The translations under genes were made by a program, and so were the position numbers. Source: Labyrinthula sp. Ha (lineage: Eukaryota; Sar; Bigyra; Labyrinthulida; Labyrinthulaceae). From it: a DNA stretch of 64,000 bases. The first letter of the stretch is position 1. Every line of letters begins with the position of its first letter. The notes below the pieces were generated by a model. It was not told the origin of the DNA and searched no databases. It saw nothing but the letters and a program-made list of their open reading frames with translations. The DNA is taken from positions 558,001 through 622,000 of the forward strand of contig JAALGZ010000014.1 of the NCBI GenBank assembly GCA_015227615.1, given 5' to 3'. Positions 11,471-21,821 of the stretch are shown in pieces.

Positions 11471-12501
11471 TGTGTTTCTTATTGAATTGGATATCTACTG
11501 TGTTTATATGCTATATAGACTTGTCTTTTTCTCACTGTTTTATTTTCATTTGGGCCATGTGGCCTCATTAATACCACCCTAGGAGTATTTCTACTGCCAA
11601 GATTACTTGGTTATATATATATTGATGCGGTTCTATTATAATACGATTAGGTTCCTTATTCTATGCTTGAAACGCCTTCCATATCATAACCAGCTTCCTG
11701 GTGTCAAACGGGCTTAATATTTCAAAATCAGGAACAGTATTTTGGTTTAAATACAAAATTACAGATTATAAAAAATATATACAACATTAAGTTATACATG
11801 AGCTAGTTATATAGAAAAGTTTAGACTTGGAGATGGAAGTAAATTGAAAACAGTAGATATTTATTAGTCAAGAAGTTCTGAAAACTTTATGCTTTCAATG
11901 CCTCTTGATAACACATGTCTTTTCATGGTGACAGGTGTGAAGATACGTTCGGCAAAAATATTCTGAGTTTTTTTTAAGTAGTGATACACTTAAATCAGGT
12001 GAATGAAAAGGAGTTTGGCAATTTGTCCAAAATTAGGTTAAAGGAAACTTCCTCAACTATGATAGAGTTCCACAACTTGTTGAAGGTAAGGGATGTACAT
12101 AAGATAGGAAAACACCAAGGAGACGTAGTTGATGTTGGGTTAAGCTTATTCATGGATTCAATTTCGCTGAAACTTTAATTGGTGCTGTCACTTTAACTCT
12201 TCATGAAAGGTTTCTTGGGTTTTATTTTGAAAAGGACCTTGTTAGAAGAGTCATGAGAAAGTCCAGAGATGAAGAAAAATAACCTGAAGATTCCAATATG
12301 AACAGGTTGGTGAAATCTAGAATAAGTTGTGCTTGTGGTGGAAGCAAATTTGAATTATGCTTTAGCAACACGACATCAGGTAGATATACAGTACGACGCA
12401 TAACATTTCAATAACACCTACAAACAGAGCTAACAAAAACCGACCAAGACTAAATTTCGGTATATACAACGCATGGCCTTTTAAGATATCAATTACTGGC
12501 G
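11471..12501. other. Intergenic and decayed sequence
   Basis: The first few hundred bases are the upstream region of the papain-like gene. From about 11980 to 12400 short plus-strand frames read as broken protein (for example LHERFLGFYFEKDLVRRVMR) with stops between them. This may be the 5' part of the MULE relic that follows. No intact gene was found. Confidence 0.45.
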
Positions 12502-12723
12502 ATGTTTAAGATTGATGTTAACTGTTTTGCACCCATTATTAATTTTGGCTGCACTTCTATGGTAACAGGGATTTTATTAAGTAGTTTGTGGTCTCAAGTA
12601 TCTTGGCCTAACTCGCCCTTCTGTAGTTATGACAGATGTAAGCTCAGCTCTGGCTAAAGCAGCAGCTGAATAAAAATCTACCCACGTTCGGCACATCAAG
12701 CATTTGAAACCATACTGGGCTTA
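12502..12723 (+). mobile_element. MULE-type (Mutator-like) transposase relic, copy 1
   Basis: Two plus-strand frames carry adjacent pieces of a MULE-like DDE transposase. The first (12502 on) reads MFKIDVNCFAPIINFGCTS, matching the first-Asp region (D..., P...f.G...). The second (about 12575-12723) reads GLTRPSVVMTDVSSALAKAA and then ends in HIKHL, matching the second-Asp region (TD...A...A...C..H). A frame change and an in-frame stop show it is dead. The second part aligns with the segment at 26812-27081 (GLK..GL, TD.S.A..KAA.E, KH), so the two belong to one family. Degenerate coding text continues to about 13300, ending RPSCSCFF, which could be the start of a SWIM-type zinc finger; that part is only a suggestion. 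No terminal inverted repeats were found. Confidence 0.6.
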
Positions 12724-15327
12724 ACTTCAAAAGGTCTTTTAGTTAGAAAATTTTTGCACTCTAAGATCAACTTGGAAAATTCCTTTTTCATTCCTTTGAT
12801 TCAAGAGAACTTCTTGAAATACGTCTTCAAAACTTGCTAAATAACCACTAGCAGTAACACCAGCAGAGCTACCTAAAAGTTTGATTAAAACATGCTGTGA
12901 TTTCCCCACACTAGCAAATGCTTTCAAACTTTCTCAAAAGTCGAGTCAAAATATTGAGTTGATTCATTCAATGTTGAAAGGAAGAAGTGAAATGAAAAAG
13001 ACATTGATTTTCAAAACTATAGATCCCCTTCTGGAATATTACTGACAAATAGCAGAAAGATAATAGAACGAAGCAATGTCAAAACTAAAAAAACTGATCA
13101 GGAAAACGGTACGGTATGTGTAACAATGCAAGAACTCTAACGAATCTGGAATCGAAAAATGTGTTTGGATGCCACATAGTTTTGGATAAGGGAAATACTG
13201 GCTACATTGAAGAAAATATTGTTCGACAGATTATTGAACTCAATCTTCAAGCTCACGTCGTAGATAGGGTTCTGCGTCCAAGTTGTTCTTGCTTCTTTTA
13301 GCTTAGTTTAAATATTCCCCCAGAATGCATTTGCGTAAGCGCCACAAATGACAACAAAAAGGCAACTGCCAGTATGATCATCTTTCTAAATGAGATCTTC
13401 ATATTTGTATATATCCTTTTATTGTCTTGTTTTGAATGAATTATAGAGAATAAATAACCCAGACACCGAGTTATTCTAATTCAAGATCAGAGTTCCATCT
13501 CTCTTCTTGCTGTGGGCACCACATAAACCATTTGCAAAGCATGTTCAGGAACTTTCGAAGGACCCAAAATTGTGTACAGAAACAAAGAAAATCAAAGAAA
13601 GGAGGCAACAGTTATATGCAACTATAGGAGAGATGTGAATTGCTCTGAAGAACATTCCAGACATAGTGTTTTTTGATTTTGATTCATCCTCATCAGAAGC
13701 ATGGTCCACAAGTTTGAGCACGCCTCGGAAAACAAAACAAAGAAAAGAAATCGGATGAAAAAACGTTAAAGAGTAGACTGAAGTTAAGTTCGGTGTAAAT
13801 GAATGAGTTTTCTTCCATACTCACTCACACCATTGACTGGTAAAACCAAAAAAGCTCTGATTCATAACCCTAACCCTTTAACCTATTTTATTAGCCCATT
13901 CAAAGCTAGGTTCTAGGGATAACTCTTTTGTAAAGAATGCTCACCCTATGCAAAATCGTAGTACCAGACAGGCTTTCGAAATAAAACCCAATCCTAAATC
14001 TCTTGCGAAATAAAATATTCTTCGGTTTCCTAAACCAGTATGTTTAAAAAAGAGCCTAACTCCCGACCTACCATCCAAAATATGGGTGAAAATCTTCTCT
14101 TAATACAAAATAGAATATGTAACTCCATTCGAAATATGAATCAAGTTTTTTTTTTAATGCAAAATTAAATCCAAAACCACGTCCAATAATCAGGAAACCC
14201 TTATATACGTGTCTGATTCAATTCCAAACAAAAAACCCAATCTCTATCCCCATCCGAGAACATAACCCTATTTAAACTTTTTAAATGTACTCACCCAAAA
14301 CATTAGCTATGCTGCTTGAAAAATCTCTCTTGACCTTATATTTTGACTTGCTTTGAGGTTTTCATATGAACTCATTCAACTCGCTAGAATTCCAATAATA
14401 TACTTTTATGCCACCCATTCCAATAAAAACACTTTTCGTGAAGAGATCGTCATAGCGTTCCCACTGCAAGACCTCCTTTTTTTCTTTTATATAAGTTGTA
14501 AGAGCTTTAAATAATTTAGCTTCTAAAGTTGTGCTTCTATTTTTCTTGCTGGTTTTTGTATTTTATAATAGTTTCATTTTCAAATATATTTTGGGAAAGC
14601 TTTATTTTCATACTCGGATGCTTTATCAAGCGAAGGGGCTCACATATTATCTGTAACTGGTGTTTTCTATGCTTCTATTCTCATCCCCTTCACATACATG
14701 ACCATCCTTCGTTGGTTCATGTCTTGATCATTGTCGCTCGTTAATCTTTCATCATTTTGCAGCTAATTTTGAATTTTAATGGTTTTTATTATATATTTTG
14801 GAAAATGCAATTTTCCACTGAAAAATAGAGTTTGGTACCCCAGAGTACAAAACCTTAATCCCTTGAGAGTTTGAAGTAAAGATACCAAGATGACAAGGAC
14901 AATAGAACTCCTCAAATAGCATTAACCAACCAATGTAATGCTATGAAATTGTTTTATCTTTAAGGTCCTTAATAATAGCTGGTAGATCACATTATTCGAT
15001 ACACATGAACCATGCTAACTCATAGGGTAAATATTTAGTCTTACCCGGAATCATGGTTCTAATAACTGTATTTTCAGTATTGATAGTGAAACTCAGTTTT
15101 TCTCCAAGTGCAGTTCTAGCTTCTGTTGATCAGCGGTTACTATGTAGTATTATAAGACATTTCTTTTTACTTTGAGTTAAAGTTGTTATAGATTAAGAAC
15201 AGAGTTATTTGTAAAACTTAAATGATAAGTTAATGACCATTTTGAGCTATTTTATCTTACGTTCAGTAAACTAGTTCATGAAGTCTAAGCTTATAGTATT
15301 TAATTTAAGACTACATACACTACGATA
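12724..15327. other. Gene-poor region, partly decayed transposon
   Basis: The left part (to about 13800) has short broken frames that may be the rest of the MULE relic. From 13800 to 15300 the sequence is AT-rich with no coding character. A small CCCTAACCC occurs near 13868 but is not an array. The right edge is the 3' flank of the kinesin gene. Confidence 0.45.
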
Positions 15328-16918
15328 CTAGGTTGAAGATACAAATTCTTCCCTACCTTTCAAACTAATTCTACTCAAAGCACCAAAGCGGTTTTTTTCA
15401 AATGCTGAATATTGTTTCTTCTTCCTTTGAGTTGCTTGAATTAGCTCTTCCTCGGTACATTTAACGTAGTTTTCCATGAGAACTCTTAGCTTTTGCTCTA
15501 TTTCCTTTTTCACTAGCTTTTCTTTTATGTACTGCACAGATCGTTGTTTAAACATTTCCAAGTACGTCTTATTATCCCGAATTAGTTGTTTCTTCTCAGC
15601 TTCAAGCTGTCTAATACGTTCCTGTAGTTGTTCTTGCCCCTCAGCTTGAGCTCTTTTCAAGCTCGTTAACTTTTCCTTTAATCGAAAAACTTCTTCCTCG
15701 CAGCGTATCTTCATCTGACTTACACTACGCCTTAGATTTTTTTTGGGTGAGTTTTCCATCATTGCTGCCTTTGTACCAAAGTTCAGACTTGAGATCGTTT
15801 CCAGACCATTGACTTCACTCCTGGAGATTAAAATTATCAACAGAGTAAGGCAATTTCCACCTAATCCATCCTTTAAAAGTCTAGTAAGCTTACTGTCTCG
15901 ATAGTGAACAAAATTCTGTCTACTCAGAGAAACGTCCCGAGACTTCATGGTTACTTGTTGAATCACATTAGACAATGCAGCTAATGATCTGTTAATGGTT
16001 TTAGCCTCCGAGAGTCGCTTACCTGTTACATTACTTAATCCAACCCTTTCCGAACCAGCTAAATCTACTAATCTTAACTTACCTTTTGAAAATGATTTTG
16101 AAATGAATTTGTCAAATGTCCACCCAAACTGTTCTTGTCCCTGAAGGAACTCTTTACTCTGGACGAAGGCATCAAATTCAGCGATTGAAACATTCTGTTT
16201 TTCACTAGTGCAAAATGAAATGTCACATTTCTCCACTGTAATGGTAAACACAGTGTGACTTCTACTACTGCTCCGATTAAGTCTTGTAAAACCTTTAGTC
16301 TTTGCCCGGTTTCCAGCGCTAATTAATTTGTAAACTTCTTGGACAGAGCGAACTAGCCACTCACTCAAATGTTCAACCTGTGTTCCTTGAGAAGTTTCTC
16401 TTAACTTCAAATTTTGGCGATCTTTTTTCAATAAATCTCTAACTTTGTCATTATAAATTTCCAGGTAACTAATCTTAACCAAGAATCGTTTCTTGGCCGA
16501 AAGGTTTCTCGTGATGTAGTTGAAGATGCTTTCAGCACAACGAGGAATCAAACCCTTTTCCGCAGATGATCTTAATTTACCATCCATTGTATACGTTTTA
16601 CCACTACCAGACTGTCCGTAAGCAAAAATGCAGGCATTAAAACCTTGAAGCACAGAGGTAAGAAGTTTCTTAGTGCAGGTTATGTAAATCTCTTCTTGTG
16701 TGGCACTTTCTTCAAAAACATGATGAAATTTGTACTGTTTTATTCGATCACTGGAGTTTTTCCTACCCTGAATGATGATTTCTTCTTTGTTCTTAACATC
16801 TAATTGCAAAGACAAAACTTCATTTACAGAAACAGTACCGTGGACTTATATTTTTTGGAAAGACCTTTACTGAGGGAAGTTCAGGACGAATCCGAACAAC
16901 TACTTCTACAGAGCTCAT
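15328..16918 (-). CDS. Kinesin, N-terminal motor with short coiled coil
   Basis: Two exons: 16918-16828 and 16799-15328, split by a 28-nt intron (GTAAATGAAG...CAATTAG, phase 1); 520 residues. Exon 1 encodes MSSVEVVVRIRPELPS, the first motor strand with the VRIRP block, without which the motor would be incomplete. Exon 2 has the P-loop GQSGSGKT near 92-99, YLEIYNDKVRDLL, switch I NRSSSRSHT, switch II DLAGSE, then INRSLAALSNVI and YRDSKLTRLL. A predicted coiled coil runs from about residue 385 to 500, with no long tail. A stretch of about 45 residues lies between the switch I strand (FTITVEK) and GKLRLVDLAGSE, longer than usual there. Role: an ATP-driven microtubule motor; subfamily not assigned. 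The start lies only 28 bases from the stop of the upstream gene, with a TAACGG motif in the gap. Confidence 0.93.
16800..16827 (-). other. 28-nt intron of the kinesin gene
   Basis: GT...AG intron inferred from the reading frame. The unspliced frame from the ATG at 16918 stops inside it, while splicing joins the first motor strand to the rest of the kinesin motor. A 34-nt alternative donor in the same phase (16800-16833) also fits and would remove two residues. The GTAAAT donor matches other introns here and is preferred. Confidence 0.8.
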
Positions 16919-16940
16919 TTAAACTTTAAGAAAATAAACT

Positions 16941-16946
16941 TAACGG
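16941..16946 (-). promoter_or_regulatory. CCGTTA motif upstream of kinesin
   Basis: Reads CCGTTA in the direction of the kinesin gene, 22 bases before its ATG and directly beside the upstream gene's stop codon. It is one of five such sites close to gene starts in this window and fits a MYB-type YAACGG core. Function is inferred from recurrence only. Confidence 0.35.
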
Positions 16947-17300
16947 CTAACGCTTTTGCTGTCGTTTGGCTCTTCTTTTTCTTCGATTAACAGGTCTTTT
17001 CCCGTGATTTGCCTAAAGTATTAAAACTTCGAAAAACTACACCTTTTTCACCTTTCGGTTATTTCTATTCATTGCCTGTATCGTATTTTCTGAATTTAAT
17101 AGGATAGGCTTGCTGATTAGTCTTAGTTTACTTAGGTTGAGCAGCGTTGATGCATTTTGAGCTAATCTTGTCGCTGGTTGCATTTGTTTCTTCAAATCAG
17201 CGAATATAATTGGTTTATCTGACCAATGAGCTGCGATGCAGTACAGCTTCCAAGCACTGGGCCACATAGCCCGAATTCCTGTTGTGTCCATTCTAGACAT
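16947..17300 (-). CDS. Small basic protein, 107 residues
   Basis: Two exons: 17300-17043 and 17012-16947, with a 30-nt intron (GTGTAGTTTT...TACTTTAG, phase 0). Unspliced, the frame ends within two codons of the intron. Spliced, it continues into a strongly basic tail ending in KRPVNRRKRRAKRQQKR. The N-terminal third is Trp- and Met-rich (MWPSAWKLYCIAAHW), which could be an organelle-targeting or membrane-contacting region. The tail resembles those of ribosomal or ribosome-assembly proteins, but I do not recognise the family. The ATG at 17300 is the only Met before an upstream stop; an additional short 5' exon cannot be excluded. It is divergent from the gene at 17396 and tandem with the kinesin, 28 bases away. 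Confidence 0.66.
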
Positions 17301-17395
17301 CAGACCTATCCACGCACTAAGAGAAGTTAGAAGAAAACATAAGTGCGATAACGGTGTACAAAAGCATAAGTTTCATCACGAAGATTACACTAAAT
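17301..17395. promoter_or_regulatory. Bidirectional promoter region, 95 bp
   Basis: The only space between two divergent start codons (17300 leftward, 17396 rightward), so it must contain both promoters or one shared one. It contains a TAACGG at 17349-17354, roughly in the middle, the same motif seen at other starts here. Confidence 0.55.
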
Positions 17396-18157
17396 ATGGA
17401 CTCGAGGAAGTTTTATCTTGATACGATTGCTTACTCTAAGCATGTTGTTGACGTGGAGCAGAAAAGGCAGGAAATGGTTACGATCCTTGCCTGTGACTAC
17501 TTTGATCGTTTATGCGGCTGCTTAGGAGGAAACCTAGAAAAAGACTTGGAAGAGAAAAAGAAATTTGAGGATCTATGGGGATTCACAGTAGAATCTATAG
17601 CTTCTAAAGGATTTAATGTTCTACTCTGTATATATAGACAAGAAATGTTAAGGCACAACAAGTGGCAGAAGATTATGCAAGAGTTGGAGAAACAGATTCC
17701 TTCAAGAACCGATTTTTATGTGCCAAAATCAGAGGAAGATTTTAAACAGGAAAAGAAGGATGAAATATGGTTTCAAATAAAGAGGTTTAACATCATGAGG
17801 CGAAGTTTCAACAGACTTCAAAGACATGTAGTGGAGATTCATCCTCATCTGCTTCCAAAGAGGATGAAACCAATTTCGAAGGTAAACTATGAGGATTGCA
17901 AGCTTAATGAGCAGCTGATAAGTTTCGATATACCTCTAATAGAAACCAGTCAACTGATGATGCAAGAGGTAGGCAAGCATTCCCAGATAACTGTGAAGTC
18001 AACGGAACAGCTGCTTCCCCTCGAGAAACCCAATTTGCCTTTAGTCGGTGTTATTGCTCGCTCACCAAACCTGAAAATTGGAGATGTTATAAAGATAAAA
18101 TGCACTAAGAGAACGCGGGAGAGAAAAGAGGACCAGGAAAATGTATTACCTTCATAG
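17396..18157 (+). CDS. Unknown helical protein, 253 residues
   Basis: Single open frame. The ATG at 17396 (MDSRKFYLDTIAY) is chosen because the frame upstream begins only at a GTG. The protein is largely predicted helical and charged. An EKRQEM-type opening is followed by a Cys-containing helix (FDRLCGCLGG), a basic middle (FNIMRRSFNRLQRHVVEIHP) and a short C-terminal region (LVGVIARSPNLKIGDVIKIK) that looks like two strands. No signal peptide or membrane segment is visible. I do not recognise the family. It shares a 95-bp divergent promoter with the small basic protein gene and converges on the LRRC57-like gene 171 bases downstream. Confidence 0.7.
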   Translation: MDSRKFYLDTIAYSKHVVDVEQKRQEMVTILACDYFDRLCGCLGGNLEKDLEEKKKFEDLWGFTVESIASKGFNVLLCIYRQEMLRHNKWQKIMQELEKQIPSRTDFYVPKSEEDFKQEKKDEIWFQIKRFNIMRRSFNRLQRHVVEIHPHLLPKRMKPISKVNYEDCKLNEQLISFDIPLIETSQLMMQEVGKHSQITVKSTEQLLPLEKPNLPLVGVIARSPNLKIGDVIKIKCTKRTRERKEDQENVLPS

Positions 18158-18328
18158 AAGCAGCACCGGTAAATGGCTGCTAATTTGGTTAGTAATGTAG
18201 CGTGTGTCTCTTGAAGTTGTATAAATGGCTAAAGCTTGACCTTGATCTCTTGCTTGCAATCATTCCTCACATTTTTCGAAAACAACATTTGTCTCATGTC
18301 TTATTCATATTCATACCTACAAGCGATC

Positions 18329-19127
18329 TCAACTCAAGGAACATAAGACAGATTTAACATAACTTGCTTTTCTCTTTACACCAAGATACATGGCTGGTCG
18401 CTCAGCAACTAGTTCGTCTACCAGTCTTCCAAACTCTAGATTTTGATCATAATATTTAAGCTTCTTACGCTGCTCTTCTAAGACTTGTTTCTCTGTATCA
18501 TCAAGGGCTTGGCCCAACTGACTAATTTGTTTCCGACATTCGAATAAATGACCGCAAATATACAGAACAATTCTGGCATCAGAGAGATAATCGAGAGGCA
18601 TGTTATTAATATCAGGGTTTTGAGAGAAATCTATCTCTATCAAAGACAGACAAAAGCACAAGGAAGGTTCGATCTCCTTTAACTGATTGTTTTGAACGTA
18701 GAGATTCTTCAATAATTTTAAGTTTCCAATCGTGGCAGGTAAAGTTTGAATATAGTTTTGTGAAAGATCCATCGTATCAAGCAGAACGCACTGTTCAATA
18801 ACATCAGGTATAAGTAGCAACCTATTATTTGCAAGGTTCAACACCTTGAGCTTGTTCAATTTTCCAATCTCCTCAGGCAGACTTTCAATCTCATTTTGGT
18901 CTGCAAACAGCTAAACGTGAAAAGTTTAAACAATACACTTCATGCAGCATGTTTAACTCGCCTAAGTGAGCCGTAAGGTCCACAATTGAGTTTTTGCTCA
19001 AATCTAGTTTCACTAGTGCGTGTCCCCAAGTAAAGACAGAGGCATCAATTTCTCTGTATCCACGTGAGCTTATATCAAGTACGCCGTTTTCAGCTGCCTC
19101 TTCTATGAAATCATCAAGTTCCTCCAT
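18329..19127 (-). CDS. Leucine-rich repeat protein, LRRC57-like
   Basis: Two exons: 19127-18939 and 18910-18329, with a 28-nt intron (GTGTATTG...CGTTTAG, phase 0); 256 residues. Splicing restores a repeat that is broken in the genomic sequence: LNMLHE joins LFADQNEIESLPEEIG to give the expected L..L....N.I..LP..I pattern. About six LRRs of the 22-23-residue SDS22/LRRC type follow. The N-terminus (GVLDISSRGYREID) and the C-terminal cap (YLSDARIVLYICGHLFECR) match the layout of the small, all-LRR LRRC57 family, as does the length. Family function is poorly known; it is a protein-interaction scaffold. A TAACGG lies 9 bases upstream of the ATG. Confidence 0.87.
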
Positions 19128-19136
19128 TCTAGTAAA

Positions 19137-19142
19137 TAACGG
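19137..19142 (-). promoter_or_regulatory. CCGTTA motif upstream of the LRRC57-like gene
   Basis: Nine bases before the ATG at 19127, in the same orientation as the kinesin site. It lies within the 141-bp gap to the next tandem gene. Confidence 0.35.
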
Positions 19143-19268
19143 CTATTTATTGTCTCCTGATATTTTAAGTACAGTTTTTCCTTCCTGATTATAACCCTAT
19201 ACTTTAGATCAAAATATAGATTTACAGTTGGTTTGGCGGCAGTAAGAAGCCCACCTAATACTGGTAAT

Positions 19269-21015
19269 TTAAATACGACAAATGGGAAGCTGAGTAAGCC
19301 ATATATTGTTCCTAAGAATCAAAATAAAGAAGGCAACAATACTGACCCAATAGTAGCTTGTATTGGCTTTGAAGGAGTCCTCACTGAAATTATAATAAAT
19401 TAAACTCATCAAGGCAAGAATCAGGAAGACGGCTAGAGTGTCTAACCAAAAGAGGGCCATCAAGCGTCCTCCTTTTCCAAGTCTTGCTTTAACTTCGATA
19501 CTGCGCCTACCATGCTTCATGCTAAGATCTAGCAGAAATGCTTGAGAAGGATCATCTATCTCACAGCATTGAGTCGAGTAAGGCAGGATGAAAAAAGATA
19601 TCCATACCAAAAACACTTGAAAAAAGAAAATAGCAGAATCAATGTCACCTTTAGTTTGTGGTCCACAGCTCGTGTAACCATTCAAAGCACAATAATATGA
19701 GACAAATGCACCACGAGCAAGTGAAAAGCATCCTTGTGAAAAGAATTTAGCCGTCTGAAAAGATACGATAAACTGGCATAATTGGTACTCGTCGCGTTTA
19801 TCGCTAATTACGAAAATCAAAAACCAGTACGGAACTGAAAGATAAGGAGTAACACCAATTAACTGAAGAACCCAGTATCTCCTATTTCTGAAGTTTTCCC
19901 AAATGGACTTATCGAAAGGTGAGAGTGCATAAAGAATCCAAGCCCCTAAAGTAAAACAAATATGAAAATTTACGCTTCTGTTTGTAAGTGATAATAATCT
20001 CCCTTAAATTAGGCAAACTATACCAACCTTCTCTGAGGGTAACCAAGACCACCGCAGGCGAGATAAGATAAATACTTTCAACAGTTTCACTCTCGGTAGA
20101 CGATGAAGAAGATTTTGAACTCAGCGAATCTGAACTCTTATTCTTGTTGTCCTCAACACTCCTCTTGAGGAAGTTCTTGAATGTTGGCTTTTTCGGCAGT
20201 GATATAGCCGAAAGTTTGTTATACACATCTTTAGAGCCAGACGAAATCCTCCCCAAAAGATGTAAATTTATGCTGGAGATTGTAAATGAAGGGCTTCTTT
20301 TTTTCTGCTCAGGTTCTGTTTCGTCATTCAGAGTATCCAAAACTTTGTCCAAATCCAATACATCAAGATTCCTCCTCCTGTTTGCCAACGCTTTTGCATT
20401 TTCTAAGTCAGCTGCAACCTTTTTTTTTGTCGAAAAGTTCTGCTGAAAATATTCGTCGGTTTTTCTTAGCAAGGCAAGTTTCAGATCAGGAAGCAGAATC
20501 TCAACCGAGTCATCAATCGAAGATTTTAAAAACTCAGGCATAAATTCATCTTTGAGAAGATATTTTATCTTCTCTCCGATAGAATCCATTTGCGTTGTTA
20601 AGAATAATTCGAATCTGCTCTGCATTGAATCTTGAAAGGCAGTAGATCCCTGTTCAACAAACGCAACTGGAGCTCTATACGTTTTCACAGCAACAAAGAT
20701 CAGCACACTCAATAATCTAACTGTCTTTAGCAAGAGATATTTTCCCAAGGATAAATGTGCAACAATCATATTGCTCAGGTAGGTTTTCTTCTGCAGGAAC
20801 TTGTTATAATATACAACTTCAGGCGGATCGACGTTTGAGCTGGATCTCCATAATAGAACAGCATAAATGCCCACACATAGCACCAAGTTTCTTCCATACT
20901 TCCTTCTTGATTTATCTTTTGCCCCTTTCCAAAAAAGTACAAAAACTTTAATCAAAATCTGACGGAGTTGTATTTTCTTAACGGCTAGAAAAGCGAGTTT
21001 CAGAAAATTGCTCAT
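19269..21015 (-). CDS. Unknown polytopic membrane protein, 572 residues
   Basis: Two exons: 21015-19974 and 19945-19269, with a 28-nt intron (GTAAATTTTC...TACTTTAG, phase 1). The spliced frame reads KRAWILYALSPFDKSIWENF across and just beyond the junction and joins two long frames. N-terminal half: short hydrophobic stretches near 40-56 and 85-110, a charged helical domain, then a Ser-rich segment near 300-315. C-terminal half: about five membrane segments with a conserved-looking cytosolic signature DKRDEYQLCQFI between the first two. The family is not recognised. The DKRDEYQ block and the following membrane helices suggest a conserved protist membrane family rather than a chance ORF. Its ATG is 11 bases from that of the divergent hydrolase gene. 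Confidence 0.78.
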
Positions 21016-21026
21016 TAACGGATAAA
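21016..21026. promoter_or_regulatory. 11-bp gap between divergent start codons, holding TAACGG
   Basis: The whole intergenic space between the ATG at 21015 (leftward) and the ATG at 21027 (rightward). Its sequence is TAACGGATAAA, so the recurrent TAACGG motif fills half of it. Either the promoter is shared and overlaps coding sequence, or one start is wrong. The rightward start is supported by a 30-codon first exon whose sequence fits the hydrolase fold. Confidence 0.5.
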
Positions 21027-21801
21027 ATGAATAAGAAAATAATTTCGATTTATATCAATGGAATTTTATCACCAAAGGAAGAAATTGAATGGAAAACAAT
21101 GAAATCAATATTAGAAGAGTAAATTTATTCTATTTTTCATGTTTATTAGCTCTTTTGGAGGAGAAGCTTTTCATTTTCACAACCCTTTTCTTGCTATAGA
21201 TGATCCAGTTGCTTATATAAAAGAATCTTTCGTTTCAAATCCTTTTTCTGCTTTTGGATATGGATTAGGAGCAGCAGCTGTTGGACTAGGAACTTTTTTA
21301 TATTCATATTCTCAGGAAAAAACAGCTCAAGAAAATATGTTGGAAACAGAAAAGAACTTGGCAATAGTTTTGGAAACAGTTTTGAGGACAAAAGCAATAG
21401 AAACAGCAGATAATCTAAAAGTAGAACTTAGAGAAATTTTGAGTCAAAATGAGGGAGAATCAACTGAGCTAAATTTTGTCGCACATTCTCATGGAGGAAT
21501 GGTTTTAGATAGTTTTTTAGATTTCACTGATCTAGAAGATATAATCAAGGAGTTTAACCTGAACAAAGTGAACCTAATTGCAGCTGGAGTTCCTATTTTG
21601 GTAAGATTGAAAAAATATGAAAGTCAAGAAAAAGTTCAGTTATGTCAAATACATAATACAAAAGATCCTATTTCACTGCTGTTTGACTCAGCTGTAAAAA
21701 ATCTTCCTTCTTTTGTTGTTTCTTCTGAACTTCCTGGTTTTCATTCTAGTAAAATGTATGCTGAACAACTCATGAATATTCTTCCGTTAAAATTTTTGTA
21801 A
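21027..21801 (+). CDS. Alpha/beta hydrolase (lipase-like), 247 residues
   Basis: Two exons: 21027-21118 and 21150-21801, with a 31-nt intron (GTAAATTTAT...TTATTAG, phase 2). Exon 1 gives MNKKIISIYINGILSPKEE, a first core strand followed by the NG turn (oxyanion side) typical of lipase-like hydrolases. Exon 2 continues FGGEAFHFHNPF, then a glycine- and alanine-rich segment (GYGLGAAAVGLGTFLYSY near 62-79), which may be a membrane contact. The nucleophile elbow AHSHGG lies near residue 145, with the Ser in the S-H-G-G motif. An Asp (HNTKDPISLL) and a late His (PGFHSS) are good candidates for the rest of the triad. Substrate is unknown. It is divergent from the polytopic membrane protein and convergent with NAA30 (20 bases between stops). 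Confidence 0.8.
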
Positions 21802-21821
21802 GAAAGATATAGATTTATCCG

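Noticed and set aside
13868-13877. Telomere-like CCCTAACCC
   Set aside because: Fewer than two full units and no array; expected by chance in this composition.
18143-18157. A 15-nt intron (GTATTACCTTCATAG) at the end of the gene at 17396
   Set aside because: It would only add four residues before another stop. There is no homology to support it, and the normal stop is simpler.
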